Below, piece after piece: positions 15,190-23,214 of a stretch of DNA of 28,753 nucleotides. Below the pieces are notes generated by a model. The model was not told where the DNA came from and made no database searches. It saw nothing but the letters and a program-made list of their open reading frames with translations. How positions within the stretch are numbered: the first letter of the stretch is position 1; every line of letters starts with the position of its first letter. The position numbers and the translations under genes are program-made. This DNA comes from a virus, in the IMG/VR virus record IMGVR_UViG_3300014711_000005, positions 1 to 28,753 of that record, one strand, 5' to 3'.

Positions 15190-16149
15190 TTACTTGGTGT
15201 AGATGATCAGGTCGTCGTTGCCCACTACAGGCACGCTGCGGGTGTCAAAGCCGATCAGGCGGCGGCCATTGGCGTCGGCCTTGGTCGGGTTGATCAGTTG
15301 CACGGCGGCCATGTGCACGCCCACAATGGCGCCAGCGGCGCTGCCGTGCTCCAGGCTCACGGCCTGCAGGGTGTTGCTTTTCACGCTGGTCATGAAAGTG
15401 ACTTCTTGCGCGGCGGTCAGGTCCAGCTGGATCGAGCCGGTCACGGCCCGGTCGGTGATGTCGATGAATTCACCACCCAGCAGCGGGGTGTATTGCACAG
15501 CGTTGCCAATGTCCAGCTGCAAGCCCTGGCTGGTGTAGCTGGTGCCACCGGTCACAGCGCCGGTGGCATAAGTGCCGCCAAACTTGACGTCGCCCGTGTT
15601 CGGGTCAGTGATGACGATGGGCTGCTTCCAGGCGGTCAGGGTGGTGGTGGGGTTGGCCACGGCGGTCACGCCACCGTCTTTGCCGGTGAAGCTGAAAGCC
15701 AGTGTGGGCCGCTCGCCAATGCCCATCATGAGCTTGAAGGTGCCCTTGGCCCCCAGCAGCTTGTGCAGCACGCCGTCGTCGTAGTAGTACAGCGTGGCGC
15801 TCTTTTGGTTGCTGGGGGTGTCGGGGGCGTATTGTTTGTAGCCGGCTGCGCCCGTTTCGGCAAAGCCACAGGCGCGGAGCAGCTCGCCCCAGGGCGCGGC
15901 GGTGCCAGCGGTGCCGCTGCCTGCCAGTTCGACCGTGAAGTCGATCGACACATACGCGGTGCCCACCAGCTGCTCGCTCGCGCCAAAGTAGTTGCGCACA
16001 ATGGATCGGTCCACGTTTTGCGCGTTCAGCGGGTTGATGGTCACATCACTGATCAGCAGCGCGTTGGCCGCGCCCGTGGGCGTGGCGTCGGTGCCCTCAG
16101 TGGTTTCGATCTTGGCCAGCATGGCCGTGTTGCGGATATAGCGGGGCAT
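15190..16149 (-). CDS. Major tail tube protein
   Basis: 319 residues. The N-terminus (RNTAMLAKIETTEGTDATPTG, here broken at RNTAMLAKIE and GTDATPTG) is typical of tail tube proteins in lambda-like phages of this type. The rest is beta-rich, with a repeated tube fold and a large middle loop (about 130-240) that includes YYYDDGVLHKLLGAKGTFKL and TLAFSFTGKDGG. It should polymerise into the non-contractile tail tube. The position between the tail-terminator-like and chaperone genes agrees. There is no sheath gene anywhere in the window, supporting a siphovirus. Confidence 0.93.
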   Translation of the reverse strand: MPRYIRNTAMLAKIETTEGTDATPTGAANALLISDVTINPLNAQNVDRSIVRNYFGASEQLVGTAYVSIDFTVELAGSGTAGTAAPWGELLRACGFAETGAAGYKQYAPDTPSNQKSATLYYYDDGVLHKLLGAKGTFKLMMGIGERPTLAFSFTGKDGGVTAVANPTTTLTAWKQPIVITDPNTGDVKFGGTYATGAVTGGTSYTSQGLQLDIGNAVQYTPLLGGEFIDITDRAVTGSIQLDLTAAQEVTFMTSVKSNTLQAVSLEHGSAAGAIVGVHMAAVQLINPTKADANGRRLIGFDTRSVPVVGNDDLIIYTK

Positions 16150-16151
16150 GT

Positions 16152-16583
16152 TTACTCCAGGTTGAGTGATTGGGTGCGGTGGCGAACCAGGTAAGACATG
16201 AGCGCACAGCCCATGCGGTCCTGTTCGTGGTCAAAGTCAAAATTGATGGCCTGCAGCTGGCAGTCGGCCACCAGGCCGCCCAGCGTGGGGTCTGCGGCCA
16301 GGCGGGCGTAGGCGTCTTGCATCAGCTGGTCCACCGCCAGGTCTGGCGACAGGCTGGTGCTGCGGGCATAGCACTCCACCACCACAATGGTGTCGGCGTT
16401 GATGGGTGCGCCAAAGATGGCCAGGCGGTCCATCTGCGACTCTTGCAACCGCACCACCACAGCGGTCTGCCATTCGGCGGCCAGCGGCTTGATGCGGGCG
16501 CGGCTGATGTTGGGGCTAACAGGCGTGCCAGCGGCCAGCGCCTGTACCATGGCCCCAACCACATTGGCAAACACGGTGGTCAT
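16152..16583 (-). CDS. Tail terminator-like protein (U-like)
   Basis: 143 residues with the mixed alpha/beta pattern of tail-terminator proteins: an N-terminal helix (ANVVGAMVQALAAG), a strand-rich middle (TAVVVRLQESQ, ADTIVVVECYARS), a helix around DQLMQDAYARLAADPTL and a closing strand CALMSYLVRHRTQ. It precedes the tail tube gene by two bases and overlaps the upstream connector gene as ATGA, matching the Z/U position in lambda. It probably caps the finished tail and docks it on the head. Family assignment rests on shape and order. Confidence 0.7.
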   Translation of the reverse strand: MTTVFANVVGAMVQALAAGTPVSPNISRARIKPLAAEWQTAVVVRLQESQMDRLAIFGAPINADTIVVVECYARSTSLSPDLAVDQLMQDAYARLAADPTLGGLVADCQLQAINFDFDHEQDRMGCALMSYLVRHRTQSLNLE

Positions 16584-16867
16584 GCGGCGGCCTCCAGCGT
16601 CAGGGTGCTCACGCCGGTGCCGTCTGGCTGGTGCACGGTGACAAGGTAGCTTTTGCCGTTAACCACAACAGGCTTGCCAATGGGGTCGGCAGGCACCTGG
16701 GCGGTGGGCAGCGTGACCATAGGGGCCACGCTGCTCATGCCATAGGGCCCCGCATCGCCCAGGGCGTAGGCAGCGTCAAAGATCACCGACATGCTTTTGC
16801 CGTCAACGAGCGCCGTGGTGGCAAACTCGTTGTCCTCAAAAAACACGTTGAAGTTCTCGTCCAGCAT
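16580..16867 (-). CDS. Head-tail joining protein (gpFII-like)
   Basis: 95 residues, beta-rich: a short N-terminal part with acidic/aromatic NVFFEDNEF, a central SVIFDAAYALGDAG segment, then GKPVVVNGKSYLVTVHQPDG and TLTLE strands. The last part (reported as a value that the protein reads in a 'need-to-know' strand-turn-strand) is the typical core of lambda gpFII-like completion proteins. The gene lies between the capsid fusion and the tail-terminator-like gene, the FII position. It should form the junction ring where the tail attaches. Sequence similarity to lambda FII itself is weak. Confidence 0.7.
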   Translation of the reverse strand: MLDENFNVFFEDNEFATTALVDGKSMSVIFDAAYALGDAGPYGMSSVAPMVTLPTAQVPADPIGKPVVVNGKSYLVTVHQPDGTGVSTLTLEAAA

Positions 16868-16900
16868 GCTGCGGCCTTGGGCTTTGCGGTTCGCCGTCTA

Positions 16901-18913
16901 TCAGACGGTGATGGCGTCGACCATGGATGCGAACGACTCGATGTTGCGCACGGCCACATCGACGTCCTGCAGTGCCACGACACGCACGGTGCCAGCGGTG
17001 GAGCCGGTGTAAGGGTCCACCATCAGGTCCAAGCTGCCCCACATGCCAATCATCAGGTCGGCCCAGTTGCCGAACAAGATGGCCGACAGGTTGGTGCCGG
17101 TGCCCTTGGTCAGGTTGGACGGCACAGCGTTGGTGATGGCGGTGCTGTAGCCGTTCAGCGGTGTGGTGCCGTTCTCAAAGATAGGCTGGCCGTTGGAAGT
17201 GGTGAACTTCTCTGTGCTCTTGAGCTTGCCGCGCACCTTGGCGTTGGTCAGGTAGCCCATGGTGCCCACGTCGGCGTTGGCCGATGCAATGGCAGTCTCC
17301 AGCGCCACGATGTTGGCCCATGTGGGCGCAGCGCCGTTGGTGCCGCCCACCACTGCGGGTGTGGTCAACAGGGTCAACAAGCCCGATGGCTGGTTGCTGG
17401 CACCAGAGCCGTTGATGGCGGCTTGCTGGATGGCCAGGCCCAACACGGTGGCCAGGTCAGTCTGCACCAAGCTCTCGACCGCGATGGAGCTCTGCAGCAA
17501 CAGGCGGCGCGAGATGTCGGTATAGCCGCCCACAGTCTTGGGCGTCATGGTCACTTGGCCGAAAGTCTGCTGGCTCTCGGTTGGGGCTGTGTTTTCAGCC
17601 ACCCAGTAGGCCGTGGCGCTGCCGGTCTGCTTGGGGATGGCGACTTGGCCGACCAGGCCGGTCATCATGCGAGCGCCCAGGCCGTTGATGACCATGGCGT
17701 TGCGCAGAATGTCGATGAAGCTGCCAGACAGCAAGTCTGTAGCCACAGTGTTGCCGCCAGCGGTTGCGGTGCCCACCGTTAGGTCGCGCTTTTGCACGTC
17801 GTTGGGGATGAACAGGCCGCGGGCCGATTTGCCCATCACTTTGGCTTGTGCATCAGAGCACTCGCGCTCAAAAGCGGCGGCACGCTGGGCGGCGGCGTCT
17901 GTGGGGTTGGCCAAGGCGTTGATGGCACGCAGCATGCTGAACTGCTTGACCTCTTTTTCGCTCATGCCGATGTCGGCAGTGGGCACAGGCTTGGTGCTGA
18001 TCGAGCGCAAGGCTTCGGCCTGGAACTGCTCGACCGTGTGACCAGCTTGAATGGATTTCATGGCCAGTTCGGCACCGCCAGGGATGGATGCGGCGATCTT
18101 GGTGATTTCGGCGGCGTGGTTACGCTCGACGACTTGGACGTTTTCAGTCATTTTGGGTCCTTTGATGGTGGGTGTGATGGTTTGGGTTTGGGTGCGCTCG
18201 GCGTCTGCTGTGGGCATCAGGCTCGTGCCGGTGGCGGCGGGTTCTTCGGCGGCGGCTTCGGGGTCTTCGCTGTCGTCACCGACTTCGATTTCCACCTCCA
18301 CCGTCACCTTGGCCCCACGCTGCTCTGGCACCGCAGCACTGCGGCCCACGCCAACGCTGGCGTCTGCTGGCACGCTGACCAGCGAAACTTCGTAAGGCTC
18401 CCAGTCGGTCACGCGGTAGGTTTCCACACCGTCCTTTGTGCTTTCCAGAATGGCCTCATGGATCATGTAGCCCACGCTCACGTTGCGGCGAATGCCGTCG
18501 CGCACGTCTTGCCACACTTCTTCTGCGCGAACGCTTTTGCCAAAGCGCACCACAGCGCGGACAACCTTGTCCGTGCCGATTTCGACAGATTCGACAACGC
18601 CAATGACATCGCGGGTGTCATGGTCGCAAAGCAGGTTGGCACCGCTGCGCAGGCGGCCAGTGCGCATGCTGCTCGGGGTGCAGTCCAAAATCTCCACGCC
18701 CCACCAGCGCTCATAAGGCGTCTCGCTGGCAAAAGCCAGCGTGGCGGTGCGGGCGGCTTCGTCAATGGCCGCACGCTCCACCACCAGCGCACGGGCCAGC
18801 GGCTTGCCAGCACCAGGCGCACCGGCTGGGCCTCCCTGGTTGATCTGGTCGCGCAGCGCAGCGCCAATGTGTGCGCCAATCTGAGGTTTTGTTTCGGGTG
18901 TTGCGGTGGTCAT
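16901..18913 (-). CDS. Prohead protease-major capsid protein fusion (HK97 type)
   Basis: 670 residues. Residues about 38-195 form a U35/HK97 prohead protease: His98 in NLLCDHDTRDVIG, NVSVGYMI near 145-151 and the catalytic Ser177 in EVSLVSVPAD. An acidic linker follows (about 203-228). Residues about 255-370 are the helical delta/scaffold region, and about 380-670 an HK97-fold capsid subunit (GGNTVATDLLSGSFIDILRN, TDISRRLLLQSS, FGNWADLMIGMWG). The protease would cut off the scaffold during maturation and so free itself from the shell. Such fusions are known in phages. An internal start with a good ribosome-binding site (18149-18163) could also give capsid protein alone. A conserved hairpin repeat lies 36 bases upstream of the start. 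Confidence 0.95.
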   Translation of the reverse strand: MTTATPETKPQIGAHIGAALRDQINQGGPAGAPGAGKPLARALVVERAAIDEAARTATLAFASETPYERWWGVEILDCTPSSMRTGRLRSGANLLCDHDTRDVIGVVESVEIGTDKVVRAVVRFGKSVRAEEVWQDVRDGIRRNVSVGYMIHEAILESTKDGVETYRVTDWEPYEVSLVSVPADASVGVGRSAAVPEQRGAKVTVEVEIEVGDDSEDPEAAAEEPAATGTSLMPTADAERTQTQTITPTIKGPKMTENVQVVERNHAAEITKIAASIPGGAELAMKSIQAGHTVEQFQAEALRSISTKPVPTADIGMSEKEVKQFSMLRAINALANPTDAAAQRAAAFERECSDAQAKVMGKSARGLFIPNDVQKRDLTVGTATAGGNTVATDLLSGSFIDILRNAMVINGLGARMMTGLVGQVAIPKQTGSATAYWVAENTAPTESQQTFGQVTMTPKTVGGYTDISRRLLLQSSIAVESLVQTDLATVLGLAIQQAAINGSGASNQPSGLLTLLTTPAVVGGTNGAAPTWANIVALETAIASANADVGTMGYLTNAKVRGKLKSTEKFTTSNGQPIFENGTTPLNGYSTAITNAVPSNLTKGTGTNLSAILFGNWADLMIGMWGSLDLMVDPYTGSTAGTVRVVALQDVDVAVRNIESFASMVDAITV
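18149..18163 (-). promoter_or_regulatory. Internal ribosome-binding site and start inside the protease-capsid fusion
   Basis: On the minus strand AAAGGA (18163-18158) stands six bases before an in-frame ATG (18151-18149), codon 255 of the fusion, exactly at the boundary between the acidic linker and the delta region. Initiation here would give a 416-residue scaffold-plus-capsid protein without the protease. It recalls the nested Nu3 start in lambda C. Confidence 0.5.
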
Positions 18914-18949
18914 GTGTGTGGCCTTTGCTCGGGATTAAATGCGGGGGTC

Positions 18950-18988
18950 TGTAAACTTGTTAAGACAAAACGGTTTACATTTTTTTCA
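18950..18988. repeat. Hairpin repeat, copy 1
   Basis: Minus-strand reading starts at the stop codon of the small basic gene (18988-18986), continues with six A residues, then TGTAAACCGTT, a TTGTCTT centre, and AACAAGTTTACA. The halves form a near-perfect inverted repeat. It differs from copy 2 (25716-25753) by one base and one A in the A-run. It is AT-rich in a GC-rich genome and lies 36 bases upstream of the protease-capsid start. On the plus strand the stem is followed by a T-run, so it could stop antisense transcripts. Function unknown. Confidence 0.9.
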
Positions 18989-19201
18989 GGGGTGCAACAG
19001 CGCCACCAGCTCGGCTTCGCGGCGGCGGCGCGTGCGGCGCAACGGGGCGGGCGGCGGCATCCAGTGCCAAGGCGCGCCCGTGCGAAATGGACGGCGGCGG
19101 CGTTTCTTGGTACCGCCAGCCGCGGACTCATCGCTCACCTTGCCCCAGGTGTCTTTCCAGGTGTAGGCCCAGCTTTTGGCCCAGCTGCTGCGGCGGGTCA
19201 T
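18986..19201 (-). CDS. Small basic tryptophan-rich protein
   Basis: 71 residues from ATG 19201, which overlaps the stop of the giant protein as ATGA (a GTG five codons upstream is rejected for that reason). The N-terminal third has tryptophans every four residues (SSWAKSWAYTWKDTW), as in small proteins of capsid modules in related phages. The middle and end are very basic (TKKRRRRPFRTG, LRRTRRRREAE) and Pro-rich. It could bind DNA, RNA or the acidic surface of another virion protein; none of this is proven. The stop codon is the first triplet of hairpin repeat copy 1. Confidence 0.65.
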   Translation of the reverse strand: MTRRSSWAKSWAYTWKDTWGKVSDESAAGGTKKRRRRPFRTGAPWHWMPPPAPLRRTRRRREAELVALLHP

Positions 19202-22200
19202 GCCGACGGACCCCACTCGTCACCCTCGGCGCCAGTGCCGGTCACGGGCACATCGTTCACCTGGATGATGTTGGCCTTCAGCGTGGCGGCCAGAATGTCG
19301 GCCACGATGGCCGCTTGCAGGCCTGCGCTCTCTGCCGTGGCTGGGCTGCCCAAAATGATGCTGTAGCCTGTTGCGTTGCCGCGCACACGGTCATCGGCGC
19401 TCTGGCCGCTGTCTTCATGAATGACCGGGCAGGTCAGTTTCACCGATGCCGTTGACGCTGCAGTCAAGAACATCTGCAACGGGTTACCGTTGGGGATGAT
19501 GATCTTCTGGCTTGTCGCGTTCGCCTTGATCGGGTTGGTCCAAGTCCAAACCAAGCCTGGCAGGTGCATGATGCGCTGCGTGGCCTGATACAGCTCAGCA
19601 AAGCCAGGCTGCAAAATGCCGCCCGTTGTGTTGGCCACAGCCACCTGCATGCTGGTCGGCTCGTAGCTGAAGATGGATTCCAGCACCGCGTTAAACGGCA
19701 TGGTGTATTGCGGCGTGTTGTTGCTGCTCACCTGGAACTGCAGACTCATGTCCAGCGAAAGCGTCAACGTGGTGTCAAACTCCAGCTCTTTCCAGTCATA
19801 CCCGGGCACACGGGCCTGCACGGTGTAGGTGTCTTGGTCCACCACAATTTGCGTGTTGTTGCCTGTGCCTGTGGCGGTGGTCCAGGTGGCGTCGGCCAGC
19901 TTTTTCCAGCGTAAGTTCCAGGTCACAGACAGACCAAGCGGGTTCAGGCCTGTCACACTGGCGCGGCTGCCGTTCACATCGGCCACGGGGATTTCATTGG
20001 CCGTGGATTCAATGATTCCCGTGGTTTTGACCTCAGACAGCAGGTCGGTGACGCTACCACGAACAAAATGGATCGAGTCGTCCACTGTGTAATCGGCCAA
20101 GTCCAACTTGCCACCAGTCGAACCGGCCACAATGTTCTGCTCAATGGCAAACGACGACCACTTGTTGATCAGCGCGTTATACATGCGCTGGGCGCTCCAG
20201 GCCAAAGTGCCAGTGGCTGCGGCCAGCACCTTGGTGGCTTCATTGACGGTGATCAGCGCGGCGTCAGCGGCACCCGTGGTGTCGTTGATGTAGTTGCTGT
20301 CCACGGCACCGCTGGCCGAATAGGTCAAAAGGCCTTTTTTCGCGGTAGCAGCGGCAAACGTCACAGACTGGCCAAGCCAGCCGTTTTGGCGGAAGTCCAG
20401 CGTCCAGTTGATGGTGTTCAAGACAGTTTTGTCATCCAAGCTGTCCACGAACGGCAGGAAGCCGTCTGCGGCATCCATGAATGTCGGGTCACGGAAGAAC
20501 TCACTCAGCGGCACGCCGCTTTCTGCCGTAGTGGCGATGATCTTGCTTGGGTAGCGCGTGGCCATGGCCGATGGCTTGATGCGCATCTTGGGGGCGTAAC
20601 CAACTTTTTCGACATGCAAAGACGGACGGAAGCCAATGACGCCATAAAAGCCAGCGTTGCCCGTTGGCGTGCTGCCAGCTGCCCAGCGGAAGATGCCACC
20701 AGACTGCATGACAGGATCGACCCACCACCACTTGTTGGACGAGCCAAACGTGTTGGGGATGGTCGCAGCGCTGCCCGTGTAGGTGTAGGTGTCCATCAGG
20801 ATGTTCGACGTACCGTTACCAAAGATCGAACCGCCGTATTTGAAGCCCACCATCTTGCTGTTGTTGGTGGTGTAGCCCATCTGCCAGACCACATTCGTGG
20901 CCGTGCCGTTGACAGTCAGGCCGTTGATGACGGATGCGGGCAAGAAGTAGGCATGGATGGCCACCTGCGCACCATTGGGGCAATTCAGGGTCAGCGTGGA
21001 GTTGCTGATATTCCATGTGGCCCCCGCTTCGGTGTTGCTAAACACAGTGCCAGACCCGCTGGCCACGATGTTGTAGGTGACCGTGGAGTCGGACAGGTTA
21101 AGCGTGGAGCCGTTGCGGAATTCGCTGGTTGTGGCCGTGCCATAGCCAAGCGTAGCGGTCGGGCTGATGGTGAGCGTCGAGCCATTGGTGACGTTTAGTG
21201 TCGATCCGCTCTCAAACTGAAAAAGATCACCACGTGCGGCTGGCGTCCAAAGCACATCGTCTTTGTCAAATGTCAGGCTGGCGGTGTTGCCAAACTTCCA
21301 CTGAGTCGAACTGCGCACGGTCTTGTTGTATTCGCCCATCGTCAGTGCGCCAGCTGTCCAGTTGAGCTTCCATGTGCTCAACAAGCGGTACACCCCGCCA
21401 TCGCTGGACTGATAGTCAGGCTGTGCGCTGTTGGCCGGTAAGGCCTGCGAGTGCGATCCAAAGGCATACACCTCGTCAAGATTGCGCGATGCCGACCCGT
21501 TCAGCACCTTGTTGGTGTAGTCGGGCGAAACGCCTGTGATCAAAGCGGCCTGGGCGGGTGTCACGCTGCCCATGGCTGGGTCGGACAGCATGAAAACGGG
21601 AAGGCTATAACCGGCATCGTTCAGGTTGTACGAACGGGACTGCGACACATAACCAGTCTTTCTGGCCTGCCAGGTTTGAGCGCGGGTGTCCACCTTGGTG
21701 GTGGCGTCGCGGTAAGAGCCCGCCGTGCCTGTCCACACCATGTAGGCGTAGTTCAGGGCTTGGCTGAAATCGCCGGCCTGCACTGCGTTGACCATCACGT
21801 TGGTGCCGCTGTTGATGTAGAGCGTGACGCCCGTGAGGTTATTGGCGTCACCATCGTTGAATTCCAGCTTGACGGTGCGGCGGTAGGTGCGGGTGTTGTT
21901 GCTGTACTGCCTGGTGTTGGTCAGGACGTTGTACCCTGCCGGGAAAATCGGATCGTCCAGAATTTCATTGGCCGTCGTGTTGGCGCCCAAAAATGTGGTG
22001 GATGGGTCGCGGTAGAAGATGGGCGCAAAACCTGTCACCGGAAGATTGTTCGGGAATGCCCACTTGATGTCGGGGTTGGAACCCGTGGTGTTGCCAGAGG
22101 GAACGCTGAAATACTCGAACTTGCCAAGAGAAACCACGCTGTTGGCGTCAAAGCCTGTTCCCTGCCCACCAATGGCGCGGTAGATCGTGACTTTCTCAAT

Positions 22201-22767
22201 GCTGCCGTAGCTGCCGCCAATGCCAGCGTTGGCACCAACGGCGTCGCCGTAGTAGTCCATCATGATGTCGCCACACTGGTATTCGGCATAGCGGAACGAC
22301 AGCACGGCCGCGCGGTTGGAACCGCCGATCTGAACCCAAGCCACATCGTTCCATTGAATTTTTGGCTTTTTCGTTGGAAAGTCTGGCGGGTTGGTGGTCC
22401 ATAAACCAATGGTTCGGCCACCCAAGGCGTTATCGTAGTTGTTGTAATTGAACGTCGCGCCTTTTGCCTTGATAAGTGACGTGCCCTGCACCTTGTAGCC
22501 GCTGCGCCAGGTGCCCGTGCCGTAGCTTTCATTGAAGCGGAAAGATGCACCGTCGAGCAGGCTGTAGACCCACTCGGTGTCGTCATAGATTGCACCGTCA
22601 GCAATTTCCAGAATCACCTTCTGCATGGAAGGAATCTGGATCATGTTGGTGCCCAGCGAAGTGCCAAAACCCGCCGCGATGATGTTTTGCGGGGTTGCAG
22701 AATCTCCGCTTGCAGACAGCCTAACGGTGACGGTGCCGCCAAGGGTGCCGGTTACTGTGACTGCCAT
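19198..22767 (-). CDS. Giant beta-rich putative virion surface protein in the head module
   Basis: 1189 residues, rich in Ser, Thr, Gly and Asn, with almost no Cys and no signal peptide. Residues about 500-620 show short repeated strands and turns (GSTLNVTNGSTLTISPTATL, NGSTLNLSDSTVTYNI, NISNSTLTLNCPNG), as in a beta-helix or beta-roll. About 930-1010 looks like an Ig/fibronectin-like domain (VTWNLRWKKLADATWTT). The C-terminus has a helix (LQAAIVADILAATLKANI) and ends VPVTGTGAEGDEWGPSA, an ending seen on other phage structural proteins. Its place between the portal/hydrolase genes and the capsid gene is odd for a fibre. I infer a capsid fibre or spike, but a misplaced tail fibre is possible. 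Confidence 0.75.
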   Translation of the reverse strand: MAVTVTGTLGGTVTVRLSASGDSATPQNIIAAGFGTSLGTNMIQIPSMQKVILEIADGAIYDDTEWVYSLLDGASFRFNESYGTGTWRSGYKVQGTSLIKAKGATFNYNNYDNALGGRTIGLWTTNPPDFPTKKPKIQWNDVAWVQIGGSNRAAVLSFRYAEYQCGDIMMDYYGDAVGANAGIGGSYGSIEKVTIYRAIGGQGTGFDANSVVSLGKFEYFSVPSGNTTGSNPDIKWAFPNNLPVTGFAPIFYRDPSTTFLGANTTANEILDDPIFPAGYNVLTNTRQYSNNTRTYRRTVKLEFNDGDANNLTGVTLYINSGTNVMVNAVQAGDFSQALNYAYMVWTGTAGSYRDATTKVDTRAQTWQARKTGYVSQSRSYNLNDAGYSLPVFMLSDPAMGSVTPAQAALITGVSPDYTNKVLNGSASRNLDEVYAFGSHSQALPANSAQPDYQSSDGGVYRLLSTWKLNWTAGALTMGEYNKTVRSSTQWKFGNTASLTFDKDDVLWTPAARGDLFQFESGSTLNVTNGSTLTISPTATLGYGTATTSEFRNGSTLNLSDSTVTYNIVASGSGTVFSNTEAGATWNISNSTLTLNCPNGAQVAIHAYFLPASVINGLTVNGTATNVVWQMGYTTNNSKMVGFKYGGSIFGNGTSNILMDTYTYTGSAATIPNTFGSSNKWWWVDPVMQSGGIFRWAAGSTPTGNAGFYGVIGFRPSLHVEKVGYAPKMRIKPSAMATRYPSKIIATTAESGVPLSEFFRDPTFMDAADGFLPFVDSLDDKTVLNTINWTLDFRQNGWLGQSVTFAAATAKKGLLTYSASGAVDSNYINDTTGAADAALITVNEATKVLAAATGTLAWSAQRMYNALINKWSSFAIEQNIVAGSTGGKLDLADYTVDDSIHFVRGSVTDLLSEVKTTGIIESTANEIPVADVNGSRASVTGLNPLGLSVTWNLRWKKLADATWTTATGTGNNTQIVVDQDTYTVQARVPGYDWKELEFDTTLTLSLDMSLQFQVSSNNTPQYTMPFNAVLESIFSYEPTSMQVAVANTTGGILQPGFAELYQATQRIMHLPGLVWTWTNPIKANATSQKIIIPNGNPLQMFLTAASTASVKLTCPVIHEDSGQSADDRVRGNATGYSIILGSPATAESAGLQAAIVADILAATLKANIIQVNDVPVTGTGAEGDEWGPSA

Positions 22768-23214
22768 TTACTTGCTCTCCACCATGTGCAGCACCCCGGG
22801 GTGCATGCGCCATGCTTCCTTGTGGCCAATCACGGTGGCGCAAACCTCGCTGCAAAACCACTTGGTTTCATGTTCACGGCTCACAAACGGCAAAACGCTG
22901 CGCACGCACCCCACCAGGTCATATGGGCGGCCACGGTGGTCAGCCACAAAACTCCAAAACGCGCCCTCGCTCACATGGGGCAGCGCGATCACATCCCACT
23001 TCGCTGGGTCCAGTTGCATGCGCTTGATGCGCACACCGCCCTCGGTGCCCACGCTGCTCAGGCAGTCCACTTCGGCCTCGAAAGGGTTGCCCAGGCAGAT
23101 TTCGCTGTGGCTGTAAATCGACTTTGTGAAAAACCGGATCGCCCGGTTCACCAAGCCATGCCAGCCGGGGCGGGTTCCTTTGTACGATGCAAGGTGCAGG
23201 ACCATGGGGCTCAC
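22768..23214 (-). CDS. Permuted papain-like (YiiX/NlpC-P60 superfamily) hydrolase
   Basis: 148 residues with the order of catalytic residues found in permuted NlpC/P60 (YiiX/YaeF-like) enzymes. His36 in IYSHSEICLG comes first, and Cys121 in KWFCSEVCATV near the C-terminus comes second; RPYDLVG (about 96-102) lies between. Members cut amide bonds in peptidoglycan or acyl/peptide substrates. Here the gene overlaps the portal stop as ATGA and touches the giant protein gene, so the product is likely a virion or late protein. It may be a wall-degrading enzyme delivered with the particle. There is no signal peptide. Confidence 0.8.
   Translation of the reverse strand: MSPMVLHLASYKGTRPGWHGLVNRAIRFFTKSIYSHSEICLGNPFEAEVDCLSSVGTEGGVRIKRMQLDPAKWDVIALPHVSEGAFWSFVADHRGRPYDLVGCVRSVLPFVSREHETKWFCSEVCATVIGHKEAWRMHPGVLHMVESK

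Noticed and set aside
18950-18988. Hairpin repeats read as sigma-70 promoters
   Set aside because: No -35/-10 pair with 16-18-base spacing is shared by both copies.
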